Below the pieces are notes generated by a model, which had not been told where the DNA came from, did no database searches, and saw only the letters and a list, made by a program, of their open reading frames with translations. This document shows positions 1 to 14,301 of a DNA stretch of 64,000 nt, piece after piece. Origin of the DNA: Anarhynchus alexandrinus. Taxonomy: Eukaryota; Chordata; Aves; Charadriiformes; Charadriidae. The stretch covers positions 721,411-785,410 of the forward strand of contig VUYV01000181.1 of the NCBI GenBank assembly GCA_008711295.1, given 5' to 3'. Numbering within the stretch: the first letter of the stretch is position 1; each line of letters begins with the position of its first letter. The position numbers and the translations under genes were made by a program.

Positions 1-3000
1 TGAAGTCAACAGGAATTTTTTTCCACCTCCAGTGGACCTCTGCGTATGCTGAAGTGCAACAAATGGTGCCCGTGAAATTTATACTGGGGATATCAATTTC
101 TGGGAACCCAAGACTCAACCAAGCAATGATATTCCAAGGTTGATCAGCTACCTAGAAACTGCTAGACAGAAGAGCCTGTTTGAGGCTGTATTTTCACAAG
201 TGAGTGCGAAATCAGATTTCTGAGACCTCTGTGATATTGTTTGCAAAAACGTCCATGTGAAAGGGAATAAAATATTTTGTCTCAAAAGATCACAGGATAA
301 TGGCAAGAAAAGAAGCAAAAAGGTTGTCTGATCTGCTACTGCAATTCTGATAAAAAATTCACTACTGGGTGACTCAGACGAAGGTTTAACATACCTGCTC
401 ATCAGCTCAGATCTAACACATTTAATTGTGCATTTCTTCCCATGGGAGGTCATTTTTGCCTAACCCTGTCTGATAATTAGATTATGTTGTAGAGATTTAG
501 TCATTATAAATTTCAACCTGTATCATGTTTTGTCTGGACATCGCTCTCAATGAGGTTGTAAACTCTTTGATTCCTCCTAAATTATTCATTTCAGTAATAT
601 CCCGTGACAATAAATTCCACAGACTCAGTTCATCACATACATGGAAGGTTTTCCCATGCTGCCTATGCTATCTATGTTTTGTCACCCTCATTTCCTTCTA
701 CTGTGTGATAGACTGCCAGGTCTTTTGGGCTGGATTTCTCAAGCAGAGAGTATTTTTATGGGCTGAGATGATCACCACATCTGTGGTACCACCCATCATT
801 ACGGGCTTCTGTTTGCAGAGCCAACGTCCCAGGGAGAAGCCTCCAGGGACCTCATTCTCTGCATATACTGGGCAGTAAATGTGCTGTTCATCTTAGCTCG
901 GAAATGGGTGAAGAAAAGCGTGGAGAAGCTCAAATACAAGGTAGTATATGATGGCACTATGGAAGCCAGGGCGAGAGGATGGATCTCATCTGCTCAGGTA
1001 CAGTGAGAAATCTGCCAGTCACATAGTGGCTTACAAGGCAGTGTTTAACTTAATTTTAGCTAATAGGCAGCGATGTTTCTAATAACAAGCTGTCAAAGGA
1101 GCCTGGGAGCAGACAGGAAAACAGACAGGGGGGAGAAAGAGGAGGAGGATGGGGAATGAAGCATGAGAATAAAGAGGCCAAGTCGATGGCGAGCCCTGGG
1201 CTAAACCCCCGTTCCCTCGCACTCCCAGAGCAACCTGCGCACCCACGGGCACGGCAACACACAAGCACATCCCACCTCCATACGCTTGCTGGCAGCTAAT
1301 TCCAGACCACAGAGAGCCCCCAGTTAGATGGTACCCAACACACCTCGGGGGACAGATGGGAAGAGCGGACGGTGCAGCCCTGCGGCTCTAGGGAGGAATG
1401 ACTCCCTGCCACAAAGCATGGAAAAGCTTGGGGACTTCTAGAAAACACACGGAGGGAATGCCACGATGACCACCAGCAGCTGCTGCTGAGAAGAGCCGTT
1501 CCTTCAGATCTGCTTGGGCTGGTTCCCCCCCGCCACGTACCCCTGACCTGAACCCCTTCCAGGACCACTGCTTCCCCATAGCAGCTTTCACTCTATTGGC
1601 TCTATCTCAGCCTCTCTCCAGCCCACGCTCCAGGCTCAAACGCATCATCTGTGCTCTGGCTTTCCCTCCGCCTTCCCTGGCAAGTGCTTCTGGATCTGGT
1701 CCGTGCCACACCATCCTCCATCCTCTCTGCTTCCCAGAGACCTCTCCCAGCTCTGGCACCGCAGACCCAGCTGACATCCCTACTGCCTCTGGACTTTCCA
1801 AGTAAACCCAGTCCCTACTCCCTGACTTGTCCCTATCAAATCCCCGCTCTGGAACAGACAGGGACTGCTTTCACCATTAGCTGCCTCCCTGCTACACGCT
1901 CTCCTCTTCTCTTCATTTCCTCCTCCCCTCAGGATATTGATGCTGGCTGAAGTTTCCCATTAAACCAGCCACTCTTGTAGAAAGGGGAGCTGACATGATT
2001 AATGCCGTTCGGTGGGGAAGGCAGGGAGTGCAGCCAGAGAACGAGGAGACAGGCGCGTTCCCATCAGCCAGTCATTAGCATTTGCCCCAAAGAGGCAGCA
2101 GGCACAGGATGGACACAATTTTTCCAACTCCGCAGCGTGCTGGATGCAAACTTTTTAGGTCCAAGAGGGAAGAGAAGCTTCCTTCACTCTGTTTCTTTTT
2201 TAATTTAATCCGTACCCAAACTGTGCTATCTTGGCCCCAGGAGCAAAGGAAGAAGTGTCCCATCCTGGTGGCTGAGTGGAATACACAATTCAAGCTTCAG
2301 ATTGGTCCCAAGGGACATCACATCCATTTCCAATCTTTTGGATTTTTAGCAGCTGTATGTTTTCTCTCTCTCTTCATCCTGTTACCTCTTCCCCTCTCCC
2401 CCTGTTTTTCTCTGCCATTTCCAGCAGGTCCCCTGCGAGTAGCTCTATTGACAAGGCCATTCCCTGGGATTTTCTTCACTGACCCAGAAAACCCCAAGAG
2501 GGGGATCACCGTCTCCTGACACTGCACTACCCTCATCTGAGAGGCTCAGGAAGAAGGGGATGGATGGTAGTCCCCAGCTAACGCTCAGCTGAGTGAAGCT
2601 CCCCTTATACTCAATGGAGAGGAAAAAAGATCTCTCCACGTGATTACCAAAAGCAGGAATTTGGCTTATGTGAGCTGGAGGAGTCTGTTTCCCTTCATTG
2701 ACTAGCAGAGGCGGCTATGGTGATTAACTTTTGGCCTTTGCAAACTTCCCCCACCACCATCACAGTGTGATCGAGATCCTACATCCTCCCGTAATAGTGT
2801 GCTCTAATCACCCTCACTATTTAAATAAGCAAATCAATGAATAAGTAAAAAAAAAAAAAGGAAAACTCCTAGTTTTTAAATTGAATTTGTTGCCTTCAGC
2901 TTCCAGCCATTGATTCTCCTTATCCCTTTTCCAGATTGAAGAGTCTTTCAGTATCTAGTACCGACTCCTCGTGCAGGTCTCTATAAAGGACTGCGATAGT

Positions 3001-4285
3001 TTCTGAGTCACTTTTCCTTCCCTAGTTGGTGGTTTTATAACACTTTACAAATCATTCTTGAAAAATATTGAAAAAGAGCACTTCTGGTACTGATCTCTGT
3101 GTAAACCCTTAGAAATATTCTTGTTGGCGGTTTTTTGTTTGTTTCTTTCTTCTTTCAGGTTAGCCATGTCTTTAAGACCAGCAGTTATCCAGTATCAGAT
3201 GTGTAAATGCTCTTAATCGATAATGAAATTAGCACCATAAGGTGCCAGGGGGCTGGGAATTACTTAAACAAAAGTCAATCCATTATGTTCATCCACACTT
3301 TTATCAAACAAAATTGCAGTCTCAAAGAATAAAACTAATTCTGTTTGAAAAGATCTTTTTCTACAAAATCACGTTGACGAACCTTGATTTTCTTTCTACC
3401 CTTTGATTCTTTAGTGATTGGCATCAGCTTATGCTGTCCCATTATTTTGGCTAAGACCGATACCATGCTACCTATTACACAGCAACAACCTTATAGCCTA
3501 TTTTTCAAATGTTATTATACGATACTGACACAATTACTTAGCACGCTGTAAGGTTCATTAGAAACTAAAGTCAGCAGACCAAAAGGAAGTTCAGCTAATT
3601 CTTCAAAGGGTCTCGGTGCAAGTTTTCCATTTCCCATCTTGAATTTTCATATGTAATTCTTATATACGGATATAGATTTCCCATTGCTCTTTTCCTTTGT
3701 AACAGATCAAGGCTTGGATTCTGGCCAAAATTGTCTTCTTATTTCATGTGAGATTGTGGTGTTTTGGGTTTTGGCTATCTAATAAACTCCTCTTACAGAA
3801 TCCCCAATTTGCAATCAGCATTTTCTCTGCCCACAGTTTCTCTTCTAATCAATTTTGCTTGTAATTTTTCTCAACTTCTGAAAATTAATGCTTTTGAGAC
3901 AGCAAACTACTAGTTACGATCCTCTGTTTGCCCATACTGAATCCCTCAACTATGCAAACATCTGGTAAGTAAAGAATAGAGAAAATTATCCAGAAAGTTC
4001 TTACAACACATCAACCAAGAAGAAAAAAGAAAAAGAAGAAAAAAGAAGAAGAAAAAAAAGAGGGGTAAAGAAGCAATTCCTTAGTAAAGGGGTTTTGGAA
4101 TTAGAATGGAAGAGAGTTGGAATTGGAGGCAATAATTTCATGCCTTCAGGAGAAAGCAAGAGAAGACAGACAGACAGCAAACTGGCATAGCTCACTTCCA
4201 TGGCAAGTATCATGACTCCTCCACTCAACTCATTGGCTTCAATATTGTGCATGAGTTTTGGGTATCACCTTACAAAAACTGTAGT
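1..4285. other. Single-copy DNA without a recognisable gene
   Basis: I see no exon, RNA gene or interspersed repeat that I can name here. The left 2.7 kb is mixed composition with pyrimidine-rich patches around 1.6-2.5 kb, which lengthen reading frames by chance. About 2.8-4.0 kb is AT-rich. Short frames on both strands (up to 145 codons at 2082-2519) have biased composition and no motif I recognise. Confidence 0.5.
4017..4064. repeat. Purine-rich (GAA/AAAG)n low-complexity tract
   Basis: A nearly pure A/G run built of GAA, GAAA and GAAAA units on the plus strand. It is simple-sequence DNA of the kind left by slippage. It is not linked to a recognisable poly-A tail of a retroposon. Confidence 0.85.
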
Positions 4286-4390
4286 CACAGAACCATCCAG
4301 GTCTAAAGGGACCTTAGAATCTCCTTCAATCCATCGTCCTGCTCAGAGCAAAGCGAATACTGAGTTCAGACCAGGCTGCTGAATTCAGAC
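4286..4390 (-). mobile_element. Old CR1 LINE 3' fragment, antisense
   Basis: On the plus strand the order of motifs follows the reverse complement of a CR1 3' end. CAGAACCATCCAGG is followed by AAAGGGACCTTAGAAT, then a CCTGCTCAGAGCAAAGC-like block, then TCAGACCAGGCTGCTGA. The copy is short and strongly diverged, so it is an old insertion. The octamer tail is reduced to CACAGAACCA. It carries no usable reading frame. The assignment is by pattern memory of CR1 consensus blocks; the right edge is uncertain by about 20 bases. Confidence 0.6.
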
Positions 4391-7300
4391 CTGCCGTTTT
4401 GCCCACATCCCAGAACAGAGATTCGTGGACAGATGGAGGAGAGTTTAATGGTAGTGTTGGAGTGCAGAAGTCAGTCAAGGCTGAGAGAAGTGGGCTGGTT
4501 AACCCACAGAGCAGAAGGCAGAGGGAAGATGTCACTGCCTTGGGAATGACAAGTAAAGTAGGTCCTGCCCCGGGGCACAGACCCAGACTGGGGACCGGCT
4601 CAAGGTCCCTGCAAACTCCTTTTCCTGTGACTCAATGAACACCGCTTAAGCAACTATCAGCTTCCAGTCTAGTGAGTAATTTATCTTTATTCCACATAAT
4701 AGCTCCTTCTGCAGAAGAGTTACAAGAAGTGTCACACGTGACAGAAGCTGTTAGAAAACTGCATTTTTGTAAGTTATTCTAACATTGTCACAGAGGTTTC
4801 AGGAGATGGGCTTCGCACAGGAGGACCTCTTGTGCCTCTCCCCCTACACGTTAACACAGTCGAGGCTGCATGTGTACAGTGCTTCTGGAGAAACCCTTTC
4901 TGCTCTCCGGACCATAACTGAGGTTTGCTGAAGATCACTCCAACGCTTCATCTGGGCTCAGGTACTATCTGAGGCGGTAGTGATATTCCTCCACCAAAAA
5001 GTATGCACTAATTTTGCTCCCTTAGTTAAAAGCCAGTCTGCCGTGGCTCCCTGTGCAGGCGATGGAGAGAAACATTGACTTGCCACTGCCTATACATACT
5101 TCTAGGGGAGACTAATTGTTTTAATTAGACTTTTTATTAGTATCTGAAGTTAGGCAGCTTGCATATTTCTCCCTTGATCTACGTGCACGCCAGAAGCCTG
5201 GTTTCTGTGTTATCGGATACACCAAAGCCTGTATCTTTTCAGTTCCGCCTCCCTCACTTTTGCCTATAGCTTCTTCTCTACATTATGCGATTCGGCCACT
5301 GGATTTCAGGTGTGCCAGTTACAAAAATCCTCTTTTCTCTCTGAACTTTCACTTCCTGTTTCTTAGCCAGCAAGAGGACCTAGAAAACCGATGAACTAAT
5401 TTTTGATAGTTACTCCAGACTGAAACACTGTGCAGTCCATACGAGCGCTTCCCAAATACCGAGTTGGAGCGTCGGCCCCGGTCTCTTCTCCCTTTCAGTT
5501 CCTCCACTTTCTTCTTCCTTTAAGCGCATTCTGAGTTGACATTCAGTCTGCTTTGGTAAGAAGCTGAAGTTCCCTCAGCTGTGAAGAAGGAAACTCAGTG
5601 ACCATTGAGCCCGGTCCTCCTTTCTTATGCAAATTACCTTTGGGGGGATCAGGAAGTGGCCTGACAGATACACCAATCAGACACACAGATGAAAAGAGAT
5701 CGTTATCAGATCTGTGCTCCTGACTTAGATAAATAAGCATTGGACATGATTCTCCACTCATTAAAGTGTCTTTCTCAGGAGATGGCTGACAGTTCATTAA
5801 GTAAGATGAAATGTTATTATTTAAACTCAAGACTGATCAGACCGGGTGGAAACTTAGTCTACTGTATTCATAATTTCCTGCATTGACAAGTAAGTTCTTG
5901 AAAATATTCCTCTGAAGTGGCTGACCCACATAGAATTAAGATCCTGCTCTAACTGATAACTAAGAGGGTAAGTCCTGTCGTTTAAATAGCAGAGTTCTGT
6001 GCTTGGGGACTGGATTTCAAATATTTATCCCCCACTACCAAAGAGGACTGGTACCACAGCTCCCAGCTCAGCTCGTGCAGAGAGCTCCCCACCCAGCGTG
6101 TACTCACTCAGCTGAGCTAGACCCAAGTCCCAAGCTCCAGTCATGTGGATTTCCATTTTCTCCATCCAAATAATCACGTCTTCCAGGCACTTTTGCCCCT
6201 TCCTCCCATCCCCATTATCTCTGCCAATTTGCAGCCAGTGTGAGCTGCTCTACAGCCCGTCCACAAAGCAGGACTCAACAGTAACTGGCAACCCCATAAA
6301 CTGACAGCCCCAAATGGCCATCCCTATTACTGTTACTTCATTTTATGCCCCAAATTCTGCTTTTTAACTTCCTCTCCGAAGACACCCTATATCTGACACA
6401 GGGTCATTCATCTCCAGGACAAGGGTCTATTGATCAGCTGTTACCCAATTTACAACAGGTGTGTAATACAACCTGAACTCAGTGGGCTCGAGAGGGAATT
6501 CAGTGTGAGACCAAGGGGAGCACCTTCTATAAACTCTCCAGTGCAAGCAGCGAGTACAGTAGCAGACGCTGTAGCTTTACGGCAGAAACCCCGGCCTCAA
6601 CCACAGGGACGATGTAAGAGCAACAGAACCATCGCCAGAAAATACCATCCCCACCTGCAGTGAGGTGTGAACACTTCTTGGGACGCTTTGACAGTCAAAA
6701 AGGAGGAATTTGTGCCCAAGAAACTTGACAGAGAGAGTCTGTTAATGCCTCCTGAACCCTCTGCAATATGCAAGGGTTATACTTTTCTTTCGCCCCCCGA
6801 ACACAAAGAGCAAATATCCACTTTCATGAAGAGTGACCTTTACATTGCACCAGGAGAATGAAAGAACGAGGCAAGAATAGAGGCAGATCTTTGTGAAAGG
6901 GGATCCACACAATGCGTGCATTGACTCTCAAGGTTGGTGTTGGACTCGGCCCAGAGAGGGTACTTGTCTCTACAGACAGCAGAGCTCTTCAGAAAAGGTG
7001 TACTGCCTTGAAAACACAGGTGCACTGACAACATGGTTCAGCGCCAGCAGAAAAGCTGCCTGGGTACTTTTCAATAAGCCTATTATTCTTTGGAAAAGTC
7101 CATTTCTTTGAAATCAGAACTGTTTGCAGAAAAGGGTCTGTTTTAATAAGTCCTCTTTTTTTCTTTTTCTTTTTTCTTTTTTTAAAGAGAAATTGCAGTT
7201 ATTTTTAAGTTTTCTTTCAGTTTTGTGTTGTTTATTTTTTTCCCAGATTGAAATATGGTTTCTTACAGCATTTCCACCAGTTAAAACTAAGCTAAAATAC

Positions 7301-10300
7301 CAACATGACCAGAAAGAACAAGACACGAGAAAACTACTCAGAAATACTTCTGTTGCCCTAATCAGACTGCAGCTTCACAAAAACTTAAGAATTTTCGTCT
7401 GGATATTTTCCCTGGGACAGGAAGATCTGTTTCACGCACCTCAGTATCATGCTGTTTCTTGTAGTAATTTTGCAGGACACGAACACTGATGTTACGGGTA
7501 AAGTAAGTCTATTTTGCACCTTCCTCTGATTTCCTTTTTCCTCTTTGATGTTCACCTCCTACTAGAACATTTTCACTGATATCATTCTCAGGCTGAATGC
7601 GACCTGATTCACATCTCATGCCAATTACTCTGACATTGTCAGAGCTAAGCCAGTTTACACCAGCTGAGGAATATGATTATTTAGCTGTCGTATCAGTCCT
7701 CTGCCTCCTCCTTCAAGATTTCTGGCGTGGGTGAAGGCTTTGAATGAACGCTAACTCCTTTCCACCCCTCGGAAAAAAGGATAAGCAACTGCTTTAACAC
7801 CTGTACTGGTTAAAAAGAAAAAAAAATGGGGCGGGGGGAGATTAAATCATAACTGAAAAGAGTGGATTTCCTTTATGTTATTCATGATGCTGAAGAAGTG
7901 AACCTGTATCCCTCCCAGACCACATTCTCCTTTATATTAGACATGCAGAACAGAGAGGATGATGTACAACTTGGCACACCCCACTCCTCGTAGGCCGGGT
8001 CCCAAAAGTCACAGTGGCAAACAGAATTAATTGACTACGTTGGTGGCAACCTCTCTCAAACCTGCTCGTGACTAGCAATGATCAGAGCTGAGCAAGATGG
8101 AAAAATAAACACAAAAAAGAGTGGGGAGGTTCAGGGTGCCGCTGTCTGAGTGCTTCGTGGATGTGGGTTAGAAGAGGTCATTTCACAGTTACCAAAATAA
8201 CTACAGATGTAACTTTTGCTGGAGATTCCTGAAAGGGGAACAGTGGCACTTGAGTAATGCTATGTGGAGGAAAAGCAGCATCCTCATCAGGGGAGAAGGA
8301 GCCAGGTTCTTCCAGAGAACAGGAGACAGCAGGAGCCCGGTCCCAGACAAGCTGGGTCTGGGCTGGCAGCAGAAAGGAAAGAGGACTGCCGGCAATCTGC
8401 AAAGCAGAGGACGCAGTGATACGAGCCCTGCAACGTGAAGGCAAGAAGGGACTTCTTTCACACATGGCAGGAGCTGGTGGCAGCCCATTTCACTTGCTTG
8501 GGATGCTATTCCCTATCACAGATCCCCTCCAGTTCTCAGCTCACAAGGATAAAAGAAATGTGCTCCCAACTGACTTCTCTAATCACGGTCCCCAACCTGC
8601 AAAACCGCTGAGGAACGACAGGGTCAGACAAAGAGGCCGCTCCTGCGCCACGGGCAGCTGAAGTCACCACAGTTGCTGCCCTGTGGTCTTCTTCCTCCTT
8701 TCAGTACTTTCAAGTGTTACAAGAAGCACCAAGAATTCCTTCCTCCCTTCAACCTGCGAAGAGCCATTCTTCCTCCATCAGCATTTGCCTTCTGCCACAC
8801 ACCCTCAGCTGCCCCTCTGTGCTACAAGCCCGCTCTTTGGGATCCCCCCTCTCCTTTCCCATCTCCAGCTCTTGACGGAGAAGCTGCAAGTTGGCCGCAG
8901 GCTCCAGCAGCAGGCTGGGACAACAGCCAGAAAGGACCTGCACCCCAAACCCAGCGCCGTGCTTACCTGCCTGTGCTGAGCATCCCTCTGCTTCCTCCTG
9001 AAGCCACCTCTTTCCTTCTCAAATCCCTCTCTCGACGGTCCCCTAAATCACTATCTCAATGCTCCCTTATCATCTCCCAACCTTCCAGCAATGGTTTTAC
9101 TCTCGCGCCCCCGCCCCCTCCCCATTATCCCACCCGTATTTTCAACGGCTGGAAAGCCTCATCTCGCCGACCCCCCCGACACGGCCAGGGCTGGCTGTGC
9201 ACACTCTACCGCATCGTGATTTCTCAGGGGCAAAACCAATTCCGCATAGTTGCCCACCCTGGCGGCGCTTCCCTACGTTGCCAACTCAATTTGCTGCTCC
9301 AGATATACGGAGGCAGCTGCCCGAGGGCTGTACTGACACCGGACCACATTTAAGAATACATCTTTTAAAACTGATCCGCTTGAGCCCCTCCACAGAGCTG
9401 CACCGACGGATCTGCCGGGAGAGCGGCTCGCAGCGTGGAAAAGAGGAACAATCGGGCAGAGAAGGGCAGGATCCTCTTCAGCCGCCTTTGCTGCCAGAGA
9501 AATTGTAATGCAGAGCCATCCTCCGCCTCCTGTTTCGTCTGCCTTGTTTACCTTTGGGCAAGGACTGTGTGTATAAAAAAGCAAATAATCGGCATATGTT
9601 AGGTACGCGTCCAACAAAAACGACAATCAGGGGGAACGAGAAAGTGGATTAGAAGTTTTGTACTTAGATCTGCACTCGTTCCAAATTCAGCAGTGGGCTC
9701 GGGGATCCGGCTTCGCTTTTGTTTGTGCATTTGTTTGTTCGCCTTTTTATGGGTTTTGTTTCATTTGAGCTAATAAATACAGACGCAGATATGAATGATA
9801 GGAATCTTCCCAAATTTCAGGATATAACTTTAGCCTTTTGATCCAGGACCCATCTGAACTCAAACCCAAGTAAATGGATTTTTTTCCTTGTAATAACTAT
9901 GTCAAAAGAAAATACATAAAACCCCCAAACCAACAGTGCTGCCCTTCTACCTTTTTAAAGTCCAGGGCTGTAAATACATCTGATTCGAGGCCTAACATGT
10001 GGCAAGATTCACAAACAGCGATAATATCTTCTATTAAAGCAACGGATATTGTCAGAAAGAACTTTAGCGCACCTCATTTTCTTTGAGCCTCGCATCATTA
10101 TAACCGCAACACGTGTGGCACATCCACAGACCCGGGGGCTCTCAACCCCCAGCGGGTCCTACAGGCACAAATCCATTATCACAACATCCCAAACACGGGA
10201 AAAAAAAATTGGGGGGGCAGCAGGGAGGGATGGGGTTTCATTTGTCATTCCGCTATGGCCTTCAAATTGAATCTGCCACACAATATCCAGATTATCTGCT

Positions 10301-10574
10301 CAGCATGAAAACAAAGAAAGGGTTTTGGTTTGTTCTTTTTTTTTTATGAAAGCGGAGGTGTGTACTAATGTCTCGAGGGCTGAGAGGGTTTCAAACACCT
10401 ATTGCTATAAATTAGCCCTGAAATATTGGAAGCTGGCAGCCACGCAATCATCCGACCTCCCTTCCCCGGGTTACAAACCAGGCAAGGAGGGACACTGGTG
10501 TGGACGCTTCACGCTCCCCACTGGACTGCGTCATTTTGTGCCGGGGGAAGTCTTAGCGTGGCCTCTGGAGAGGA

Positions 10575-10605
10575 GGTTTTGTTTGGTTGTTTGGTTGTTT
10601 GTTTG
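10575..10605. repeat. (TTTG/TTGG)n simple repeat
   Basis: A 31-bp stretch of TTTG and TTGG tetramers on the plus strand with no flanking element. Slippage-type microsatellite. Confidence 0.8.
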
Positions 10606-11208
10606 CACACTGATCTGTGCCTGAGCCAGAGAGAACTCAAACATCACCTTCTTATCAGGTGAGAGAACTGAAGTCTGGCGTTCCCATCCAAATATTTGAA
10701 GTGGGAGCCTGGGAGAGGTGGGGGAGCGGGGGGGTGGAGAGGAGGATGTACCCAGAACTGAAGCGTAAAGCCTTTCATTAGAAGGGATCCCCTTTTCCTC
10801 GTGGATTTCAGCCACGTGCTCTTTTGCGAGTCAGCTGAGATGCTTCAGACAAATCTTTTGGACCAGACACCTTTCAGAAGCCTGCAAAGCTTTAGGGCCA
10901 TCAGGGAAACCTGCCCGCTTGCCACGTCTCCAGCCGAGGCCAGTGACCAGCGTGCGCACAGCCAGGTCCGGCGTGCCCAAGGAGAAACCTGCCCGCAAAA
11001 CCGCTTCTTGCCAGAGAAACGCAGACGCGTTCCCCCTGTAACCCCCAGCGGGGGTGACATCAAAGGGGCTGTCATCTGAGGAGCCAATATGTCTCCCTGA
11101 ATCCTTCATCCCAAAGATGTTTTGCTTTCATTTGGAAGGTGGTTTGGGTAGCAAGTTGGCTTCATCCTCTGTGCGGAGGTGCCCTGTAGTGCGTTTACAC
11201 TGCACAGG

Positions 11209-11232
11209 TGTTAAACACACACACGCACACAC
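11209..11232. repeat. Short imperfect (CA)n tract
   Basis: TTAAACACACACACGCACAC followed by ACAG. It is a CA dinucleotide run interrupted by one G, a minor microsatellite about 180 bp left of a longer TG run. Confidence 0.75.
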
Positions 11233-11412
11233 AGATATCCAGAAAAGTCTGTGATGCTTCTCCATCCCCAACGGTGAAGGTTGGGTATCAGTTGGGTGAT
11301 GTGACACCACTTTACATCTACATTATACCCACTTTTTGCTGGTGTAAATGCCTTCTCAGAGGAGAGGGCAAGCTCCAGCCCATGGTCTTTAATGGTCCTG
11401 AGCCATTAAAGC

Positions 11413-11415
<3 letters not shown>

Positions 11416-11450
<35 letters not shown>
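11416..11450. repeat. (TG)n dinucleotide microsatellite
   Basis: An uninterrupted TG run of about 17 units, ending in TACACATACAG. It is the longest perfect dinucleotide repeat seen in this window and probably length-polymorphic. Confidence 0.95.
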
Positions 11451-11452
<2 letters not shown>

Positions 11453-14301
11453 ACATACAGCCCGACAGGATAATCCTCCCCACCGTTAGGAACCACGCGG
11501 TAAGGGTACATGCCATCTTCTCCGCTACCTGGGTACTCTCAGAGCTCTCTAATCCCCCTCACCCACCAGGATGTATTATATCCGTACTAACTAATTTCAC
11601 AGCCCGTAAATTACAGGCATACCCTGCGTATCTTCATCTCATTAGAGAAGGTTAATTTAAGCAGACAATCAACAAAAATACAGAAAACTAGTTTGGAAAG
11701 AGGATTTTGCTGTGTCTCTGGCAGACAATGAATTCGCAACCCCAACATCTGCCACCACGAGAGAGAAAATGCTGGAGGGAAAAAAAAAAAAAAGAAAGAA
11801 AAAAGAAAGAAAGAAACTCATTGCTATTTCCTCTGATGAATGGTGAATTTCCAATTAGCATTTTAATTACTCAAGCCAGACTTTCAGCTGGTTTGATGAT
11901 CACAAGAAACTCCATAAGCAACAAGTCATCCTGGTTTGACAACACGTGCTGGGGTAATGCCTAACGCACTTACTGGGTTGGTGTGCGAGACACTGTTTCT
12001 CTCCTGGAAAAATCCTACAGCGTTAATTGCCCTTAAGTTTTTATTTATAGTTTTATGTACACCCTTGTCCCACCCAAGAAAATCCTACGACAAGACTATT
12101 GTACCTGAGGCCATGGGTACAAGCAGCGTAGCTTGTGAGAGGGCCAACAGGCTCCACTTTACGTCATCTTCAAGCAGATCCTGTAGCAGATCCATCAATA
12201 GCACCCTACAGATATGTACCCATATCACTTGCCCGAGCAAATCCTGCAGCAAATCCATCCCATAACATTACAGACACCTCTTCTGTGTCCTTCACCTACA
12301 GCAAACCTGTCCCAGGGGACTGACGGATGGGCCCCTCTCTGCAGAAGGTCTGGCGCTGAGAAGTCAGACAGGTTTTTTGTTTGGATAACAAAAAAAGAGC
12401 GGGGCATTCTTTGAAGAACCTGTGCATCACTAGAAACTGCCTTGTCCTCTGGGGAAGGAGGGCGAGCAGGGCTATGGTTACCCTTGCAGATGACAAGTGC
12501 AGCTTTGACTGTCCTGATATTTGCCCTCTGTTTCTGCGCCGTGGTGACACGCTTGATTCTTGCACGGGACAGGCTCCTAACACAAGCTGGGATTTCAAGA
12601 AGCTTAAGCGTTTCATTGCTAATAGAGATGCTAACACAGACTGCTCCTGTGATTCCAGGCACTGGCTTATACACCCCATGGTTTGCCTTGAGGAGAAAAG
12701 GCAGTAGGTGGAAAGATGCACTCAGCCTTGAACCCACAACTCGGTGCTGAGGGACCACAAATATTTCAATGAATGGGGAACTGACACAAGCGAAGATCAG
12801 TAATATGTTTTAAGAACTCAGAAAGCTCCGAGACATAGCTTTAACACTCAAAATGATTGATCCAGGGATTTGGGTTATTCTAATCCTTTAATTTGACCAG
12901 ATCTGGATGTGGATCATGCTGAGGACTGGGCCTTTGTAGACCATTGTTCTTCACTTTGACTGTCAGCCCACTTCAGTAATTTTTTTTCTCCCATTTTGGT
13001 TTGGTGGTTGTTTTTTTTTTTTCCCTTGGGAAAACTTCCTTTCCATTTTTTATGTGCTTTCTCAGCCTTACAAAGACATTGGATGCCCACCACACAGCAG
13101 CCTTCTGTGGTGTAAACCTACCTGCACATCATGGATGAATATACGTTATCTATGAAACCATAACCCTCTATCCTCAGTAGTAATAATAAAATACCAGAAC
13201 CAAATCTGTTTATGTGGAAAAAAATTACATATGGGACAATCATTTATTCAGAGCAAAGATAACCAAACAAACCAACCCAGCAGTGCCCATTTCATTAACT
13301 GGACAAATGGGGTTTTTTAAGTTCTTGGCAGTCTAATGGATGAAGGTAAGGTCCCTCCCGTGTCAGAAGGTCCTTTCAGACGGAGTTACGAACAAAACAG
13401 AAGGAAAAGGTTGGGCAGAAAAGCAGACTTGTGGTTAGAGAATGAGTGGGTCTGACTGGGAGCTTTGGTTTCTGTGTTTCAGTTACACAAAGCACAGGCC
13501 AAGCGTGTGCCCAGACACTGATATAGGATGGACACTGGTCCTCTGGACTCCACTGAGTTTATCTTTTCTTTTGTCAAATAAATCCTTCACTGCAGGTGAA
13601 ACCTAGTCCTTCTTCCTTTCCACATCCTACTGCTGCATTCCCATCCCTTCCTCCTGAAGGAGGGTGTCCAGACCCATTCCCTTCTTGCCATTTATGTCAT
13701 TTTTCCCTCAAAGGTCTAAACGTGAACGCTGCTCAGTCACTCGGAGAAGCTCTGCCAGCACCAGGAGCGGAGCCGTGTCAATCCCACAGGGAAGCACATG
13801 ATGCCCAGTGAAATGAAAAACCAAAGGACAGAAATTTTCTCTACTTCTCCTTTCTGCCCCAGCAGCGTCGCTCCCCCCGGGTGCCCTTTCCTCCTCCCAA
13901 GTCCACCCCTCGCCCCGTCCCTCTCTCCAACCCCTCCTTCTCACCAGCAGGCCGGTAGGGTTCCACCAAAGCACGTGGAACGCTTCGCTTTCAATCCCTG
14001 AAAGAGGCCAGGGCACAGAGGAGTTTATTATGTCATAAATTAGAACATGAAAAGCTAATATGTTTTATACATTTGTCAGAGGGAGAGAGAGGAGAAAAAA
14101 AATCTTTGCTGCCAGGTTCCTCATAGCAAATCTGTCACGTTGGAGAGAGGCTGCTGAAATAGGAGTGTTTACAGACAGATAGAGCCCTGGTGCGGAATAG
14201 CAAAGCTGGACGCTGGACCTGCAGGGCTGTAGCAGGAGCCCAGATAGAGTTCTCAAGCCAAACCGCACACAGCCCTACCGTAAGCACCTGAGCGCTTACA
14301 G

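Larger units (their letters stand above)
4391..14301. other. Single-copy DNA without a recognisable gene
   Basis: No feature I can name apart from simple repeats. 8.7-9.5 kb is C/T-rich on the plus strand and holds the longest stop-free frame of this half (8673-9353). I attribute that frame to base composition. 5108-5142 and other short AT stretches contain TAATTG/TAATTA homeodomain-type cores. 10.3-10.6 kb has T- and G-rich runs. Confidence 0.5.

Noticed and set aside
8673..9353. 226-codon plus-strand open frame
   Set aside because: The stretch is strongly C/T-rich, which depletes stop codons. The translation is Pro/Ser/Leu-rich without any domain, and I see no splice or promoter context.
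12225..12758. 177-codon minus-strand frame with overlapping plus frames
   Set aside because: Several overlapping frames are open on both strands and none shows a domain; not supportable as an exon.
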